Origin: Chloroflexota bacterium
GTDB taxonomy: Bacteria > Chloroflexota > Chloroflexia > Thermomicrobiales > UBA6265
Assembly (NCBI GenBank): GCA_023415845.1
Contig: JAEZJB010000061.1
Span: 1-6,553, forward strand
Direction: 5' to 3'
Length of the DNA stretch: 6,553 nucleotides
How positions within the stretch are numbered: the stretch's first letter is position 1; every line of letters starts with the position of its first letter. Under the pieces are notes generated by a model, which was not told where the DNA came from, ran no database searches, and saw only the letters and a program-made list of their open reading frames with translations. The position numbers and the translations under genes are program-made. This document shows, piece by piece, positions 6,535 to 6,553 of the stretch.

Positions 6535-6549
6535 GTGTCGATTTTCTAA
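6535..6549 (+). other. Possible minimal leader ORF (GTG, three codons, TAA)
   Basis: GTG 6535 stands seven bases after GGAGG, ideal initiation spacing, but the frame reads Met-Ser-Ile-Phe and stops at TAA 6547-6549. It may be a regulatory mini-ORF in the leader of the next gene, or the GGAGG may serve a different start in another frame (ATG 6488 and ATG 6516 are both open to the window edge but lack a Shine-Dalgarno sequence). The downstream sequence needed to decide is missing. Confidence 0.25.
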
Positions 6550-6553
6550 GGTA

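Overview
The window is a run of ordinary housekeeping and metabolic genes from a moderately GC-rich bacterium (roughly 60% GC by eye). The gene set and protein style (thioredoxin-reductase-like ferredoxin-NADP reductase, UbiB-type kinase with two C-terminal membrane helices, HxlR regulator, class V aminotransferase) look most like a Chloroflexota bacterium, perhaps Thermomicrobia-like. That assignment is inference from protein style only. There is no mobile element, CRISPR array, tRNA or rRNA, and I find no obvious new defence or biosynthetic system.

Layout: (1) bases 1-595, the C-terminal part of a ferredoxin/flavodoxin-NADP reductase on the + strand. (2) A hairpin terminator at 612-643 lies between it and the convergent trpS (tryptophanyl-tRNA synthetase, - strand, 671-1720). 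(3) A 157-base divergent region carries the start signals of trpS and of a + strand ABC1/UbiB-family kinase-like gene (1878-3560). (4) An HxlR-family winged-helix regulator on the - strand (3567-4034) converges on the ubiB-like gene with only 6 bases between the stop codons. (5) From a probable -10 box at 4126-4131 a compact three-gene + strand operon runs to 6321: an unrecognised four-helix membrane protein, a YfcE/MJ0936-type metallophosphodiesterase, and a class V (alanine/serine-glyoxylate type) aminotransferase. The genes overlap by 8 and 4 bases, so they are probably translationally coupled.

(6) The last 232 bases hold no complete gene. They contain a weak candidate terminator, a well-formed sigma70-type promoter (TTGTCA, 17 bases, TATACT) and, at the predicted transcript 5' end, a 13-base-pair stem in which CCTCC pairs with GGAGG. 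This looks like a structured leader able to mask a Shine-Dalgarno sequence. It is the most interesting non-coding signal here, but its gene lies beyond the window.

Functionally the genes are not one pathway: redox supply (FNR), translation (TrpS), quinone or lipid-related membrane function (UbiB-like), transcriptional control (HxlR), and an operon pairing a phosphoesterase with an aminotransferase that may serve glyoxylate or serine metabolism.
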